From contig QMLM01000032.1 of assembly GCA_003646745.1 (NCBI GenBank), forward strand, positions 1-11,606: a stretch of DNA of 11,606 nucleotides, read 5' to 3'. Positions 5,516 through 11,606 of the stretch are shown here, one piece after another (within the stretch, counting starts at the first letter, position 1; each line of letters opens with the position of its first letter). The notes beneath the pieces were generated by a model that did no database searches, had not been told where the DNA came from, and was given only the letters and a program-made list of their open reading frames with translations. The stretch is from Deltaproteobacteria bacterium (GTDB lineage: Bacteria > Desulfobacterota > B13-G15 > RBG-16-54-18). The position numbers were made by a program, and so were the translations under genes.

Positions 5516-6036
5516 GCCCCCATCCTCTCTATCTCCTCGATCAGGGTCATGTGTGAGTCAAAGGCCACCCGAGGCAGGCCGTTTAGAGGGAAATATCTAA
5601 CTTCTACAGCATCATCACCTGCTAGCAAGTCTCCCCCTTGGGGGATGACCTTATAGCCGATGATGATTAAAGGACCATAAAAGGGGCTGTCCTCATAGAG
5701 GACATCTATCAATCTCTCTACTTCACCGATCAAACCTGTCTCTTCCTTTAGCTCCCTTAACACACCCTCGCTAGGTGCCTCACCTGCCTCCACGAATCCA
5801 CCTGGGAGGCCCCACTTTCCTTTGCCCGGCTCCATTCCCCTCCTGACTAAAAGGAGATCCTCGTCCCCCTTTAAGACCAATGCCGCTGTGGCTGGAAGGG
5901 GGTTTTCGTAATGGACTGTGTCGCAACTGCTACAATATAGCCTCATCCTCCCACCTCTGGAGACCCTTTTCAACTGTTCACCGCAAAAGGAGCAAAAACG
6001 CCTTCGTCTCCTCTCAGCGGCTGCCATATTCTTCAT
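5512..6036 (-). CDS. Nudix hydrolase with N-terminal zinc ribbon
   Basis: Nudix enzymes hydrolyse nucleoside diphosphates linked to another group. The Nudix box GX5EX7REUXEEXGU is complete at residues 80-102 (GGFVEAGE to EETGL). Two CxxC pairs (C15/C18, C35/C38) precede it, as in NudC-like and related zinc-ribbon Nudix proteins that act on NADH, ADP-ribose or similar dinucleotides. The ATG at 6036 is chosen because GAGGAG lies 10 bases upstream. An in-frame TTG at 6045 is only one base from that site, and an ATG at 6027 is also possible. This start gives 174 aa and a 23-base overlap with the end of the nitroreductase gene. Its stop overlaps the radical SAM start. Substrate is unknown. Confidence 0.87.
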   Translation of the reverse strand: MKNMAAAERRRRRFCSFCGEQLKRVSRGGRMRLYCSSCDTVHYENPLPATAALVLKGDEDLLLVRRGMEPGKGKWGLPGGFVEAGEAPSEGVLRELKEETGLIGEVERLIDVLYEDSPFYGPLIIIGYKVIPQGGDLLAGDDAVEVRYFPLNGLPRVAFDSHMTLIEEIERMGA

Positions 6037-6562
6037 AGTGGACAAACTCCTCGATCTCCTTTCTCTTGGGGGGTGGTGGGACTTCCTTGGGGTAGCCGAG
6101 AGGAGTCATGGCCACCACTGCCCTTCCCGGGGGCACTTGAAGGATCTCTGCCACCTTCGCAGCGTCGAAATAGCCCACGATCACCGTCCCAAGACCCATG
6201 GCATGGGCAGCTAAGCAGAGGTTTTGCATGGCAAGACCCACATCAAACATATACCAGTCACCTTTTTCAGTGCAAACCTCTCCCTTATAAAAGCCGGCTC
6301 TGCCCTCAATACCCAATAGGACTAGTGTCAGGGGTGCCTGCAAGATAGCCTCCCGCGAAGGATTGCCTTTTGAGAGGGTATCGACCAACTTCCTCTTGGT
6401 CTGCTGGTCTCTGACCACGATGACTTCCCAACACTGAGTATTGGCCCAAGAGGGTGCCCAGCGAACGGCCTCTAACACCACCTTTAACTTTTTTTCGGGG
6501 ATGGGATCAACCTTATATGACCTCACCGATCTTCTTCCCCTTATGGCCTCTAAAAGATCCAT
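6014..6562 (-). CDS. Nitroreductase family FMN protein
   Basis: The 182-aa protein starts with the family signature RGRRSVRSY (residues 8-16), which contacts FMN phosphate, followed by APSWANTQCWEVIVV and a C-terminal GYFDAAKVAEILQVP...PLGYP region typical of the short nitroreductase/dehydrogenase group. Members reduce nitro compounds, flavins or enoyl bonds with NAD(P)H; the substrate cannot be inferred. The ATG at 6562 has AGGAGG 5 bases upstream. It lies 10 bases after the Mrp-like gene and its 3' end overlaps the Nudix gene, so it belongs to the same operon. Confidence 0.88.
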   Translation of the reverse strand: MDLLEAIRGRRSVRSYKVDPIPEKKLKVVLEAVRWAPSWANTQCWEVIVVRDQQTKRKLVDTLSKGNPSREAILQAPLTLVLLGIEGRAGFYKGEVCTEKGDWYMFDVGLAMQNLCLAAHAMGLGTVIVGYFDAAKVAEILQVPPGRAVVAMTPLGYPKEVPPPPKRKEIEEFVHYEEYGSR

Positions 6563-6572
6563 TTATGCCTCC

Positions 6573-7373
6573 TCATTTATACAGGATCTGTGTCACCAAG
6601 GTGAACCGTACCCTCTCTTCCACCAATGCCTTACACCGCTGTGCTATCTCCCTTAACTTGATGGCAGCCATGGATTGAGGCAGAGTAGTAACAAATGGTT
6701 CCCCCTTATCCCCACATTTCGCCACCTCAGGTTCAACCGGTATCCTCCCCAAGAAGGGGATCGTCAACTCTTTGGCCACCCTTTCCCCCTCACCCTTGCC
6801 AAAGGGTGTTAAAGCCCTCTCACAATGGGGACAGGCGAAATCAACCATGTTTTCCAGCAAGCCAATGATGGGGACATGAAGCTGGCGGAAGAAGGAAGCC
6901 GTTCTGCGGGCCTCCAGCAACGATAGGGCTTGAGGGGTGGTAACGATCAAGGCCCCGGCCACCCCTTTAAGGAAATGCACAGCGCTTATGGCCTCATCTC
7001 CGGTTCCAGCAGGCAAATCGACAATGAGGAAATCCAACTCCCCCCAGCGGGAATCGGAGATAAATTGTTTGATCACCCCCTGTTTGATGGGTCCACGCCA
7101 GGTAATTGGTGTATCCTGGTTGTGCAGGAAAAGGGCCATGGAGACCACCTTGAGCCCTTCCATGGGGGAGGCAGGCTCTATTCCTTCCACCAACCCGTCG
7201 ATTCCCTGGGGCTTTATTCCCAACATCTTGGGGATATTTGGTGAGTGGATGTCGGCATCTAAAAGCCCCACCTCCCAGCCCTCTTGGGCCCAGAGCACCG
7301 CCATATTGACGGCGATAGTGGTCTTTCCCACCCCACCTTTTCCCGTTATGATCACTACCTTTTGTGCGTTCAT
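6573..7373 (-). CDS. mrp: Mrp/NBP35-type P-loop ATPase, probable Fe-S carrier
   Basis: This 266-aa cytosolic ATPase has the deviant Walker A GKGGVGKT (11-18), the DADIHSPN switch segment (40-47), a VDLPAGTGD Walker B region (118-126) and the CPHC motif (C181, C184) by which Mrp/ApbC/NBP35 dimers hold a bridging [4Fe-4S] cluster. Family members assemble or carry Fe-S clusters to target proteins. It lacks the N-terminal MIP18/DUF59 domain found in many bacterial Mrp proteins, so it is the short form. The ATG sits three bases after the stop of the MBL-fold gene, with only a weak ribosome binding site, which suggests translational coupling. The radical SAM protein in the same operon is a conceivable Fe-S client; that is inference. 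Confidence 0.88.
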   Translation of the reverse strand: MNAQKVVIITGKGGVGKTTIAVNMAVLWAQEGWEVGLLDADIHSPNIPKMLGIKPQGIDGLVEGIEPASPMEGLKVVSMALFLHNQDTPITWRGPIKQGVIKQFISDSRWGELDFLIVDLPAGTGDEAISAVHFLKGVAGALIVTTPQALSLLEARRTASFFRQLHVPIIGLLENMVDFACPHCERALTPFGKGEGERVAKELTIPFLGRIPVEPEVAKCGDKGEPFVTTLPQSMAAIKLREIAQRCKALVEERVRFTLVTQILYK

Positions 7374-7376
7374 CTC

Positions 7377-8207
7377 TTATATTTCAATTACAGAGCCTAC
7401 ATTGCAAAAATGGAACCGATGCCCCATCTCCTGGGCAAGTCGAACAGCGGCATATAATCCTGTACAATGAGAGGCCCCTAGATTTTGGATGGAGAAGGCC
7501 CGCAGCCCTTGTATGATCTCCTCCAGATGTTCAGGTCTGTAAAACCCCAAGTGGGTGCCTCCTATAACCCAGAAAAAGGAATCCTTGCCTGTCAACTCCT
7601 TTGTATGTGAGAGGATGTTTATCAAGCCTGCATGAGCGCAGCCCAGCAATATAATCTGTCCATGAGAAGTGTCAATGATTAAGGAGAGATCATCTAATAG
7701 CCTATCTTGTTCAAATTCATCTCCTTTTTTGACCAGTAGACCTTCATCTTTTCCCTCAAAGGGGGTCAGCCTGGGGACTACCCCCGTGGTGATGATGCCA
7801 GGGGCAATCTCCACTGCCTGCTCACAGAGCCGCAGGGTTCCACCCCACCCCTCTATGGCCTGCTTCGAGTAAGGAATACCGATATAGCGCATCTGACCAT
7901 TGCGCCTAGCATACTTGGGCTGGAAGATATGAGGATGGGCGGTGATCCTCACCTCGCCCCTCTGCTGGAGAAGGTCCCTTAACCCTCCGGTATGGTCGTA
8001 ATGCCCATGGCTGAGCACAACCTCTGTGATCTCCTTTAAATCCACCCCTAAGAGCTCGGCATTATGAAATAATCCTACCCCTTGTCCTGTATCGAAAAGG
8101 ATCTTTTCCTTTCCCCTTTCGATAAGGGCGCAGAAACCATGTTCACCCCTCCACCTTCCCCCTGCAGGGGCAGTGTTTTCACAGATGATGGTTATGCGCA
8201 ATTCCAA
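7377..8207 (-). CDS. MBL-fold metallo-hydrolase (COG1237 / dihydropterin-phosphate synthase-like)
   Basis: The metal-binding motif HxHxDH is present as SHGHYDHTGG (H67, H69, D71, H72), followed by GCAHAGLIN and GTHLGFYRP metal-site segments and a C-terminal ASHCTG. This pattern fits the COG1237 group, often annotated after the archaeal 7,8-dihydropterin-6-methyl ribofuranosylaminobenzene phosphate synthase; the bacterial role is unknown. The frame stays open upstream to 8363, but that start would overlap the divergent peptidase gene and both promoters. The TTG at 8207 has GGGAGG 6 bases upstream and starts the protein at MELRITIICENT, giving 276 aa. It is the first gene of a five-gene operon and precedes the Mrp-type gene by three bases. 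Confidence 0.85.
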   Translation of the reverse strand: MELRITIICENTAPAGGRWRGEHGFCALIERGKEKILFDTGQGVGLFHNAELLGVDLKEITEVVLSHGHYDHTGGLRDLLQQRGEVRITAHPHIFQPKYARRNGQMRYIGIPYSKQAIEGWGGTLRLCEQAVEIAPGIITTGVVPRLTPFEGKDEGLLVKKGDEFEQDRLLDDLSLIIDTSHGQIILLGCAHAGLINILSHTKELTGKDSFFWVIGGTHLGFYRPEHLEEIIQGLRAFSIQNLGASHCTGLYAAVRLAQEMGHRFHFCNVGSVIEI

Positions 8208-8225
8208 TTCAGACCTCCCTTTTCG

Positions 8226-8254
8226 ATTTAAACAGTTATGACTGTTGATGTCAA
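8226..8254 (-). promoter_or_regulatory. Predicted promoter of the five-gene minus-strand operon
   Basis: On the minus strand a perfect TTGACA (8249-8254) is followed by exactly 17 bases and TTAAAT (8226-8231, four of six matches). The transcript would start about 12 bases before the TTG of the MBL-fold gene, leaving just enough leader for its GGGAGG site, which supports the chosen start. Confidence 0.65.
8231..8246. promoter_or_regulatory. Operator-like dyad within the operon promoter spacer
   Basis: AACAGT and ACTGTT form a perfect inverted repeat around TATG, 16 bp in all. It fills nearly the whole spacer between the -35 and -10 boxes of the minus-strand promoter, the classical place for a repressor or a MerR-like activator. 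The orientation (ACAG inside out) is not a LexA box. The binding protein is unknown. Confidence 0.5.
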
Positions 8255-8263
8255 GGAGAAGGT

Positions 8264-8293
8264 TTGACAAGGGGAAAAAGGCTCTGCTAAGCT
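8264..8293 (+). promoter_or_regulatory. Predicted promoter of the peptidase-methyltransferase genes
   Basis: TTGACA (8264-8269) is followed by an 18-base spacer and TAAGCT (8288-8293), a poor -10 box aided by an upstream TG (8285-8286). It is divergent from the minus-strand operon promoter, with the two -35 boxes 9 bases apart. Confidence 0.4.
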
Positions 8294-8318
8294 TGTAAGG
8301 AATCTGGAGGAAGGGGAG

Positions 8319-9311
8319 ATGTTTGGCGCCATCACTGACGTAAAGGGGATTTATGTAGGACATGCCAGCAACTTCGAGGCCCTAACAGGCTGTACTGTAA
8401 TCCTGTGCGAAGAGGGGGCGGTAGGGGGTGTGGAGATAAGGGGATCTGCTGCTGGGACCCGACAGTTGGATGCCCTCTATCCCATCCATTTGGTTCAGCG
8501 CGTCCATGCCCTCCTTCTCACCGGTGGGAGCTCTTTTGGTCTGGATGCAGCAGCAGGAGTGATGCGCTACCTAGAGGAGAGGGGGAAGGGGTTCGATGTA
8601 GGGATCACTCATATTCCCATCGTTCCCACGGCGGTCATCTTTGACCTCGCCCTAGGCGATCATCGGGTACGTCCTGATGCCGAGATGGCTTATCAGGCCT
8701 GTCTGCATGCCTCCTCAGCAGAAGTCCAGGAGGGCAGCGTAGGGGTAGGAACAGGGGCCACAGTGGGAAAGCTTTTTGAGCTAAAGAGGGCCTGCAAAGG
8801 GGGGGTGGGGACGGCCAGTGTCGAAGGAGCAGGAGGGATTGTGGTGGGGGCCCTGGTAGTGGTGAATGCCTTGGGGGATGTGGTGGATGACAGAACGGGG
8901 GAGATTTTAGCGGGACTCAGGGAGGATGAGGATGGACTTCGTTTGGTGAGCACGGCTGAACTGCTCCGCAAGGGAATACAGAAGAAAAAGTTAGGCAGAC
9001 CGCCTATGGGGAACACCACTATCGGTGTGGTTGCCGCTAACGTTGCTCTAAACAAAGAAGAGGTTATCAAGGTGGCCCAAATGGCACATAATGGATTGGC
9101 TAAGACCATCTCCCCGGTAAATACCACCTTTGACGGCGACATCATCTTCGCCCTCTCCGCAGGAGAGAGGGAAGCGGAGGTGAACAACGTCGGGGTCATG
9201 GCCGAGACAGCCATCATGGAGGCCGTGAAGAGAGCGGTCATAAGGGCTGATGGTTTCGGCATTCTCCCTGCCTACAAGGATCTAAGATCAAAAAAGAAGA
9301 TAACAGGGTGA
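8319..9311 (+). CDS. P1-family (S58) peptidase, DmpA/aminopeptidase-like
   Basis: The 330-aa protein shows the S58/DmpA hallmarks: an N-terminal ITDVKGIYVGHA segment, the glycine-rich LLTGGSSFGLDAAAGVM stretch (about 66-82), GSVGVGTGATVG, and the GNTTIGVVAAN region that in this family forms the self-cleavage site and exposes the N-terminal nucleophile. Here the residue would be a Thr, not the Ser of DmpA, as in many bacterial relatives. Members are cytosolic aminopeptidases, beta-peptidyl or D-amino-acid amidases; the natural substrate is usually unknown. The ATG at 8319 has GGAGG 8 bases upstream. The stop is one base before the methyltransferase start, so the two genes are probably co-translated. 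Confidence 0.88.
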   Translation: MFGAITDVKGIYVGHASNFEALTGCTVILCEEGAVGGVEIRGSAAGTRQLDALYPIHLVQRVHALLLTGGSSFGLDAAAGVMRYLEERGKGFDVGITHIPIVPTAVIFDLALGDHRVRPDAEMAYQACLHASSAEVQEGSVGVGTGATVGKLFELKRACKGGVGTASVEGAGGIVVGALVVVNALGDVVDDRTGEILAGLREDEDGLRLVSTAELLRKGIQKKKLGRPPMGNTTIGVVAANVALNKEEVIKVAQMAHNGLAKTISPVNTTFDGDIIFALSAGEREAEVNNVGVMAETAIMEAVKRAVIRADGFGILPAYKDLRSKKKITG

Positions 9312-9312
9312 G

Positions 9313-10485
9313 ATGGTCAAGGTATATCTCAAGTCCGGGCGGGAGGTGGTCCCTTCCAGGGGGCACCCCTGGGTCTTTTCCGGCGCCATAGAGAGGGTAG
9401 AGGCAGAAGTAGATGTCGGGGGGATAGTGGACCTGTTCTCTCATGGGGGAGAATTCTTAGGAAGAGGTTACTTTAATCCCCGCTCACAAATAGCGGTTAG
9501 ACTGCTGGCCCGGAGTCCTGTAGAGATAGATCGGGCCTTCTTTTTGGATAGGATCAGACGGGCCCTCTCCCTTCGCCAGTCCTTTCTTCCCCCCAACACC
9601 AATGCCTGCCGCCTCATCCATTCCGAGGGCGATCTGCTGCCAGGGCTCATCGTCGATAGGTATGGGGACTATCTAGCCCTGCAAATACTTACCGCCGGGA
9701 TGGAGAGATTTAGGGGGATGATTATCGCCATCCTGCAGGACCTCCTCTCCCCTAAGGGGATGTATGACCGCAGCGATCCAGGGGTGCGCGCTGAAGAAGG
9801 ACTGCCCGATTCCACAGGCCCCATTGGCAATGCCAATTTCCCAGACGAGATCGAGATTTGGGAAAACGGGGTCAGGTTCTTAGTGGATGTGAAGAGGGGA
9901 CAAAAGACAGGTTTTTATTTGGACCAGCGCGATAGTCGTTCCCTCATCAGGGCAGTGGCCAAGGGAAAGAAGGTGTTGAACTGCTTTTCCTATACCGGAG
10001 GGTTTTCGGTATGTGCCTCCCTCGGAGGTGCCATTGAGGTGACCTCGGTAGAGGCATCGGAGGATGCCCTGGAGCTATCTGAAAAGAATCTGGCCCTCAA
10101 CGGCATTCCCCTTGCAGAACATCGCTTGGTGAAGGGGGATGTTTTTCACTTTTTGAGAAAGGACCGGGGCGAATATGACCTCATCATCCTCGATCCACCT
10201 GCCTTTGCCAAACGCAAGGGCATGGTCCCCGGAGCCATCAGAGGGTATAAAGACATCAACCTTTACGCCATGAAGAGATTAAGGCAAGGGGGCTTAATCC
10301 TCACCTGCTCCTGCTCCCAACACATCGACTATAACTTCTTTCAAAGGATACTGTCCTACGCCGCCGCCGATGCCCAAAGACAGATTCAGATCTTGGGCCA
10401 TTGGGGGGCGCCCCCAGATCATCCCGTCGCCCTCCAACACCCTGAAGGTGAATACCTCAAGGTATTTTTGTTGCGGGTAGTGTAG
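9313..10485 (+). CDS. rlmI: PUA-domain class I SAM methyltransferase, RlmI-type 23S rRNA m5C methyltransferase
   Basis: The 390-aa protein has the RlmI layout: an N-terminal PUA domain (about 1-75, with the GHPWVFSGAI segment), a central domain, and a C-terminal Rossmann methyltransferase. Visible motifs are QKTGFYLDQRDSR (197-209), the SAM-binding NCFSYTGGFS (223-232), DPPAFAK (294-300) and the CSCSQH segment (332-337), which supplies the Cys expected for an m5C enzyme. E. coli RlmI methylates C1962 of 23S rRNA; the same target here is an inference. The ATG follows the peptidase stop as TGA-G-ATG, without a strong separate ribosome binding site, so translation is likely coupled. Confidence 0.88.
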   Translation: MVKVYLKSGREVVPSRGHPWVFSGAIERVEAEVDVGGIVDLFSHGGEFLGRGYFNPRSQIAVRLLARSPVEIDRAFFLDRIRRALSLRQSFLPPNTNACRLIHSEGDLLPGLIVDRYGDYLALQILTAGMERFRGMIIAILQDLLSPKGMYDRSDPGVRAEEGLPDSTGPIGNANFPDEIEIWENGVRFLVDVKRGQKTGFYLDQRDSRSLIRAVAKGKKVLNCFSYTGGFSVCASLGGAIEVTSVEASEDALELSEKNLALNGIPLAEHRLVKGDVFHFLRKDRGEYDLIILDPPAFAKRKGMVPGAIRGYKDINLYAMKRLRQGGLILTCSCSQHIDYNFFQRILSYAAADAQRQIQILGHWGAPPDHPVALQHPEGEYLKVFLLRVV

Positions 10486-10571
10486 TGATTGATGATTTAT
10501 GCTACGATAGGAAATAGCTTTAAACTTTAAATAGTTCAGAGATCATCTTTGCCTCGATGTAATGGTTTGAG
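10486..10571 (+). other. Short AT-rich gap before the helicase gene
   Basis: The 86 bases contain no ORF and no clear terminator hairpin. Direct and inverted TTTAAA tracts near 10523-10534 could contribute to a promoter but no -35/-10 pair of good quality is visible, so read-through from the methyltransferase gene is equally possible. Confidence 0.4.
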
Positions 10572-11606
10572 ATGATAGAGTGGCAAGTAGGGCATCCCCA
10601 AATTCATTATCTCCGGGCCTCGGCTGGGGCCGGAAAGACATATCAGCTTACCATTAGGTTCCTCTCGCTGCTTGCGGGGATGAGGCCTTCGGCGGAGGCC
10701 TTACGCCAGATAGTAGCCATCACCTTCACCAATCGGGCCGCCGCTGAAATGAAAGAACGCATCATCCTCGCCCTTAAACAGATCGCCTTGGGAGAAGCAG
10801 AGGGTGAAGGGCTTGCTGAGCAGACAGGGCTCCGTCCCCAGGAGGCCTCGGCTTGGCTGGATACGATCCTGGCCCACTTTAGCGATTTTCACGTCCGCAC
10901 CATTGACAGCCTTGTCTATGCCCTGCTGCGGGCCTTTTCTCTAGAGATGGGTTTGCGGCCGGAGTTGGAGGTGGTCTTTGAGCAAGAAGCCATCCTCGAT
11001 CGCTGTTTCGATCGACTTGTTTCCTGCGTCAGGTGGTCGGATGAACAAGACCTCCTTTACCAGCTTTTTTGCGATCTCCTCAAGACTTATCTAAAGATAG
11101 AAGAGGCCGCAGGAGTGGTGGTGGAGAGGGGGATCAGGCGTAGACTCCGTGATCTATATGAGAAGACGGAGGGTTACCTTAATGCTGGTCCCCAGCCGGA
11201 TCTGAGTGGAGCCCAGGAGAGGCTGAGAAGGGTGGCCCAGCAATTCCTTTTGAGGATAAAGGAAGGGGGGGTGGAGGATTATCTGCACAAGGGGATCTTC
11301 AAGCCGGATTACCTTCGGGAGCCTTTGGATCATTTAGGGAAAGGGTTTTTTGAGAAGGCCTCCATTGAAGACCTTCTCACCAGCAAGGCCCAAGGGCTGG
11401 ATAAGAACACCATTTTTCAACTGGACAGTATTTATCAGCAGCTAAAGGAGGCCAGGGATGGCTATATCCACCTCTTGGCCTTAGCAAGGGTTTACGCCTA
11501 TATGAGGGCATTGGAGCAGTTGCAAGCAGAGATACGGAAACTGGCCGAAAGGGAAGGACTGCTCATAGGGGGAGGATGGATCTCCTTGGTAAAGGAATAT
11601 CTAAAA
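10572..11606 (+). CDS. UvrD-family helicase/nuclease subunit, RecB/AddA-like, N-terminal part
   Basis: The frame is open for 345 codons to the window end. Walker A is ASAGAGKTYQL (residues 16-26), followed by motif Ia AITFTNRAAAEMKER (49-63) and the motif Ic region VRTIDSL (108-114). These are the marks of the superfamily 1 RecB/AddA group, which together with a partner subunit unwinds and resects double-strand DNA ends for recombination. The region after residue 115 is a divergent helical insertion as expected for domain 1B. Walker B, later helicase motifs and any C-terminal PD-(D/E)XK nuclease domain lie beyond the window, so AddA, RecB or a plain UvrD-like helicase cannot be separated. The ATG at 10572 is the first after an in-frame stop (10560-10562); its ribosome binding site is poor. 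Confidence 0.85.
   Translation, partial: MIEWQVGHPQIHYLRASAGAGKTYQLTIRFLSLLAGMRPSAEALRQIVAITFTNRAAAEMKERIILALKQIALGEAEGEGLAEQTGLRPQEASAWLDTILAHFSDFHVRTIDSLVYALLRAFSLEMGLRPELEVVFEQEAILDRCFDRLVSCVRWSDEQDLLYQLFCDLLKTYLKIEEAAGVVVERGIRRRLRDLYEKTEGYLNAGPQPDLSGAQERLRRVAQQFLLRIKEGGVEDYLHKGIFKPDYLREPLDHLGKGFFEKASIEDLLTSKAQGLDKNTIFQLDSIYQQLKEARDGYIHLLALARVYAYMRALEQLQAEIRKLAEREGLLIGGGWISLVKEYLK

Noticed and set aside
6930..7470. Two plus-strand ORFs opposite the Mrp-type gene
   Set aside because: Both are antisense to a well-supported ATPase frame and lack start signals or domain features.
8231..8246. LexA (SOS) box in the divergent promoter region
   Set aside because: The half-sites are in ACAGT...ACTGT order with a 4-base centre, the reverse of the CTGT-N8-ACAG arrangement.
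8693..9262. Minus-strand ORF of 189 codons
   Set aside because: It is antisense to the peptidase gene, of low-complexity Ser/Thr/Pro composition typical of a shadow frame.
1..11606. CRISPR array, insertion sequence, tRNA or phage genes
   Set aside because: No regularly spaced repeats, transposase-like ORFs, terminal inverted repeats or tRNA-like folds were seen on either strand.

Overview
The window reads as chromosomal DNA of an anaerobic bacterium, most likely of the Desulfobacterota/deltaproteobacterial kind. This is an inference from gene content: a stand-alone TrpB2-type tryptophan synthase beta chain, a thiolase/DUF35 pair, a five-gene operon of Mrp-like ATPase, metallo-beta-lactamase-fold, nitroreductase, Nudix and radical-SAM proteins, and a small four-cysteine protein. 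No single sequence fixes the taxon. Genes are tightly packed, use good Shine-Dalgarno sites and several GTG/TTG starts, and show no sign of mobile elements, CRISPR arrays, tRNA or rRNA genes.

Layout. (1) 1-642, minus strand: N-terminal 214 codons of ftsH, cut by the window edge, with its own promoter at about 679-707. (2) 643-1140: a long divergent intergenic region that carries the most interesting content. A promoter at 741-769 is followed by an 18-codon leader peptide with four Trp codons (797-853). A chain of mutually exclusive hairpins then contains two successive intrinsic terminators. Further on, a folded RNA element at 1050-1138 has a loop complementary to the trpB ribosome binding site. 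(3) 1141-2499: trpB (TrpB2 type, 452 aa), closed by a strong terminator at 2518-2566, then an 88-aa cysteine-rich protein from a TTG start (2585-2851). (4) 2890-4571: promoter with an operator-like dyad, a thiolase (390 aa) and a DUF35 zinc-ribbon/OB partner (144 aa) with no spacer, ending at a convergent junction with a probable terminator. (5) 8207 down to 4583, minus strand: five close or overlapping genes in transcription order MBL-fold hydrolase, Mrp-type ATPase, nitroreductase, Nudix hydrolase, radical SAM protein. They are driven by one promoter whose spacer holds a perfect 16-bp dyad. (6) 8319-11606, plus strand: P1-family peptidase, RlmI-type PUA methyltransferase, and the N-terminal part of a RecB/AddA-like UvrD-family helicase that runs off the window.

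How it works together. The main finding is that this trpB, which has no trpA beside it, appears to be controlled by tryptophan-sensing transcription attenuation. The leader is more elaborate than the classical four-segment trp attenuator: six segments pair as 1:2, 2:3, 3:4, 4:5 and 5:6. A ribosome stalled on the Trp codons would favour 2:3 and 4:5, disabling both terminators. A ribosome that reaches the stop codon would favour 3:4 and 5:6, firing both. The second RNA element next to the trpB start could add a translational layer. The five-gene minus-strand operon may be a redox or Fe-S related unit, but its job is not evident from sequence.
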